From: Lysinibacillus sp. 2017
GTDB lineage: Bacteria; Bacillota; Bacilli; Bacillales_A; Planococcaceae
Assembly: GCF_003073375.1 (NCBI RefSeq)
Contig: NZ_CP029002.1
Coordinates: 3,570,001-3,634,000, forward strand
Direction: 5' to 3'
DNA length: 64,000 nt
Part shown: positions 63,673 to 64,000 of the stretch, piece after piece
Layout: every line of letters starts with the position of its first letter
Position numbering within the stretch: the stretch's first letter is position 1
Translations under genes and position numbers: made by a program
The notes under the pieces: generated by a model
Databases searched by the model: none
What the model was told of the DNA's origin: nothing
What the model saw: the letters and a program-made list of their open reading frames with translations, nothing else

Positions 63673-63720
63673 CAAAAAACGCCCGCAAAGTGACGATGTT
63701 GTCACTTACGCGAGCGTTTG
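63673..63720 (-). terminator. Terminator overlapping the 3' end of the sensor kinase gene
   Basis: AAGTGAC / GTCACTT core extended by CGC and AACGC / GCGTT pairs, with TTTTTT after it on the minus strand. One arm covers the kinase stop codon, separating the kinase transcript from bceAB. Confidence 0.82.
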
Positions 63721-64000
63721 ATAATATTGATTTGATTTTGGGAATAGCACTTTAACATTCGTTCCAATAGTTTCCGTCGATTCAATAATAAGCTTAATAT
63801 TAAGAGAATCTGCAGCTTGCTTTGCTAAATAGAGCCCCATACCTGTCGCTGCGCTAGTTTCACGGCCGATCGTACCCGTATACGATTTGCGAAACACACG
63901 CGGTAAATCTTCTTTTTTAATCCCTACGCCGTTATCTTCTATGACGAGTACTAGCTGATCATTGTCAAACTGCGTAAATAACTTTATCTCACCTTCAACA
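63706..64000 (-). CDS. Sensor histidine kinase, C-terminal part (BceS-type; 5' end outside window)
   Basis: The last 97 residues of an HATPase_c domain. G1 box IEDNGVGIKKEDLPRVF and G2 box ATGMGLYLAKQAADSL are intact; the frame runs open to the window edge. Given the adjacent BceAB-type genes this is probably the intramembrane-sensing kinase that receives the flux signal from the transporter. Confidence 0.85.
   Translation of the reverse strand, partial: VEGEIKLFTQFDNDQLVLVIEDNGVGIKKEDLPRVFRKSYTGTIGRETSAATGMGLYLAKQAADSLNIKLIIESTETIGTNVKVLFPKSNQYYQTLA

Noticed and set aside
63690-63707. GTGAC-N6-GTCAC resembling a response-regulator box near bceA
   Set aside because: It is the core stem of the kinase gene terminator, with a T-run after it; it lies at the end of the kinase frame rather than at a clear promoter.

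Overview
The window is chromosomal DNA from a low-GC, endospore-forming Bacillota, most likely of the Bacillaceae/Planococcaceae group (Lysinibacillus/Solibacillus-like; genus is inference). The evidence is the Bacillus-type order S10-spc-alpha ribosomal block, ecfA1A2T, truA, rplM, rpsI, cwlD, salA, gerD, kbaA, a pdaB-position gene, an rrn operon, a tRNA cluster, rocF, sigW-rsiW, cdaA-cdaR-glmM-glmS, together with sporulation and germination genes and strong AGGAGG-type ribosome sites.

Bases 1-14.6 kb are an accessory region. It holds six GNAT acetyltransferases, three NUDIX hydrolases, a DUF402 protein, a TPR protein, a RidA/threonine-dehydratase pair and several unknowns. Three regulatory systems stand out. 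One is a PlcR/Rgg-like regulator (5584-6447) divergent from an unlisted 21-residue peptide gene (6491-6556) carrying a PapR-like SDLPYNL motif, next to a perfect 23-bp dyad and a small unknown gene. The second is a LytTR regulator with a dead ABC-ATPase domain, upstream of an ABC exporter whose promoter region carries 21-bp tandem LytTR-type repeats. The third is a 10-codon leader peptide with two mutually exclusive hairpins controlling the ribosome site of a GNAT gene.

14.7-23.6 kb (minus strand) carries glmS behind a glmS ribozyme, a PfpI/DJ-1 protein, glmM, cdaR, cdaA, rsiW, sigW (with an autoregulatory SigW promoter) and arginase: cell-wall precursor supply, c-di-AMP synthesis and envelope stress. 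23.7-30.5 kb holds six tRNAs (Asn, Glu, Val, Tyr, Gln, Lys in transcription order) and a 16S-23S-5S operon with no spacer tRNA.

30.5-39.8 kb holds a degenerate PdaB-like protein, kbaA, gerD, salA, cwlD, a heterodimeric ABC exporter with its small partner gene, and a C45-type acyltransferase. 39.8-59.2 kb is the ribosomal protein region (rpsI to rpsJ) with truA, the ECF transporter module, rpoA, infA, adk and secY. The map gene usual between adk and infA is absent. 59.4-64 kb holds a YuiF-type transporter and a BceAB-type ABC transporter beside the end of a sensor kinase gene.

All calls rest on reading the sequence and on knowledge of the families; no database search was run.
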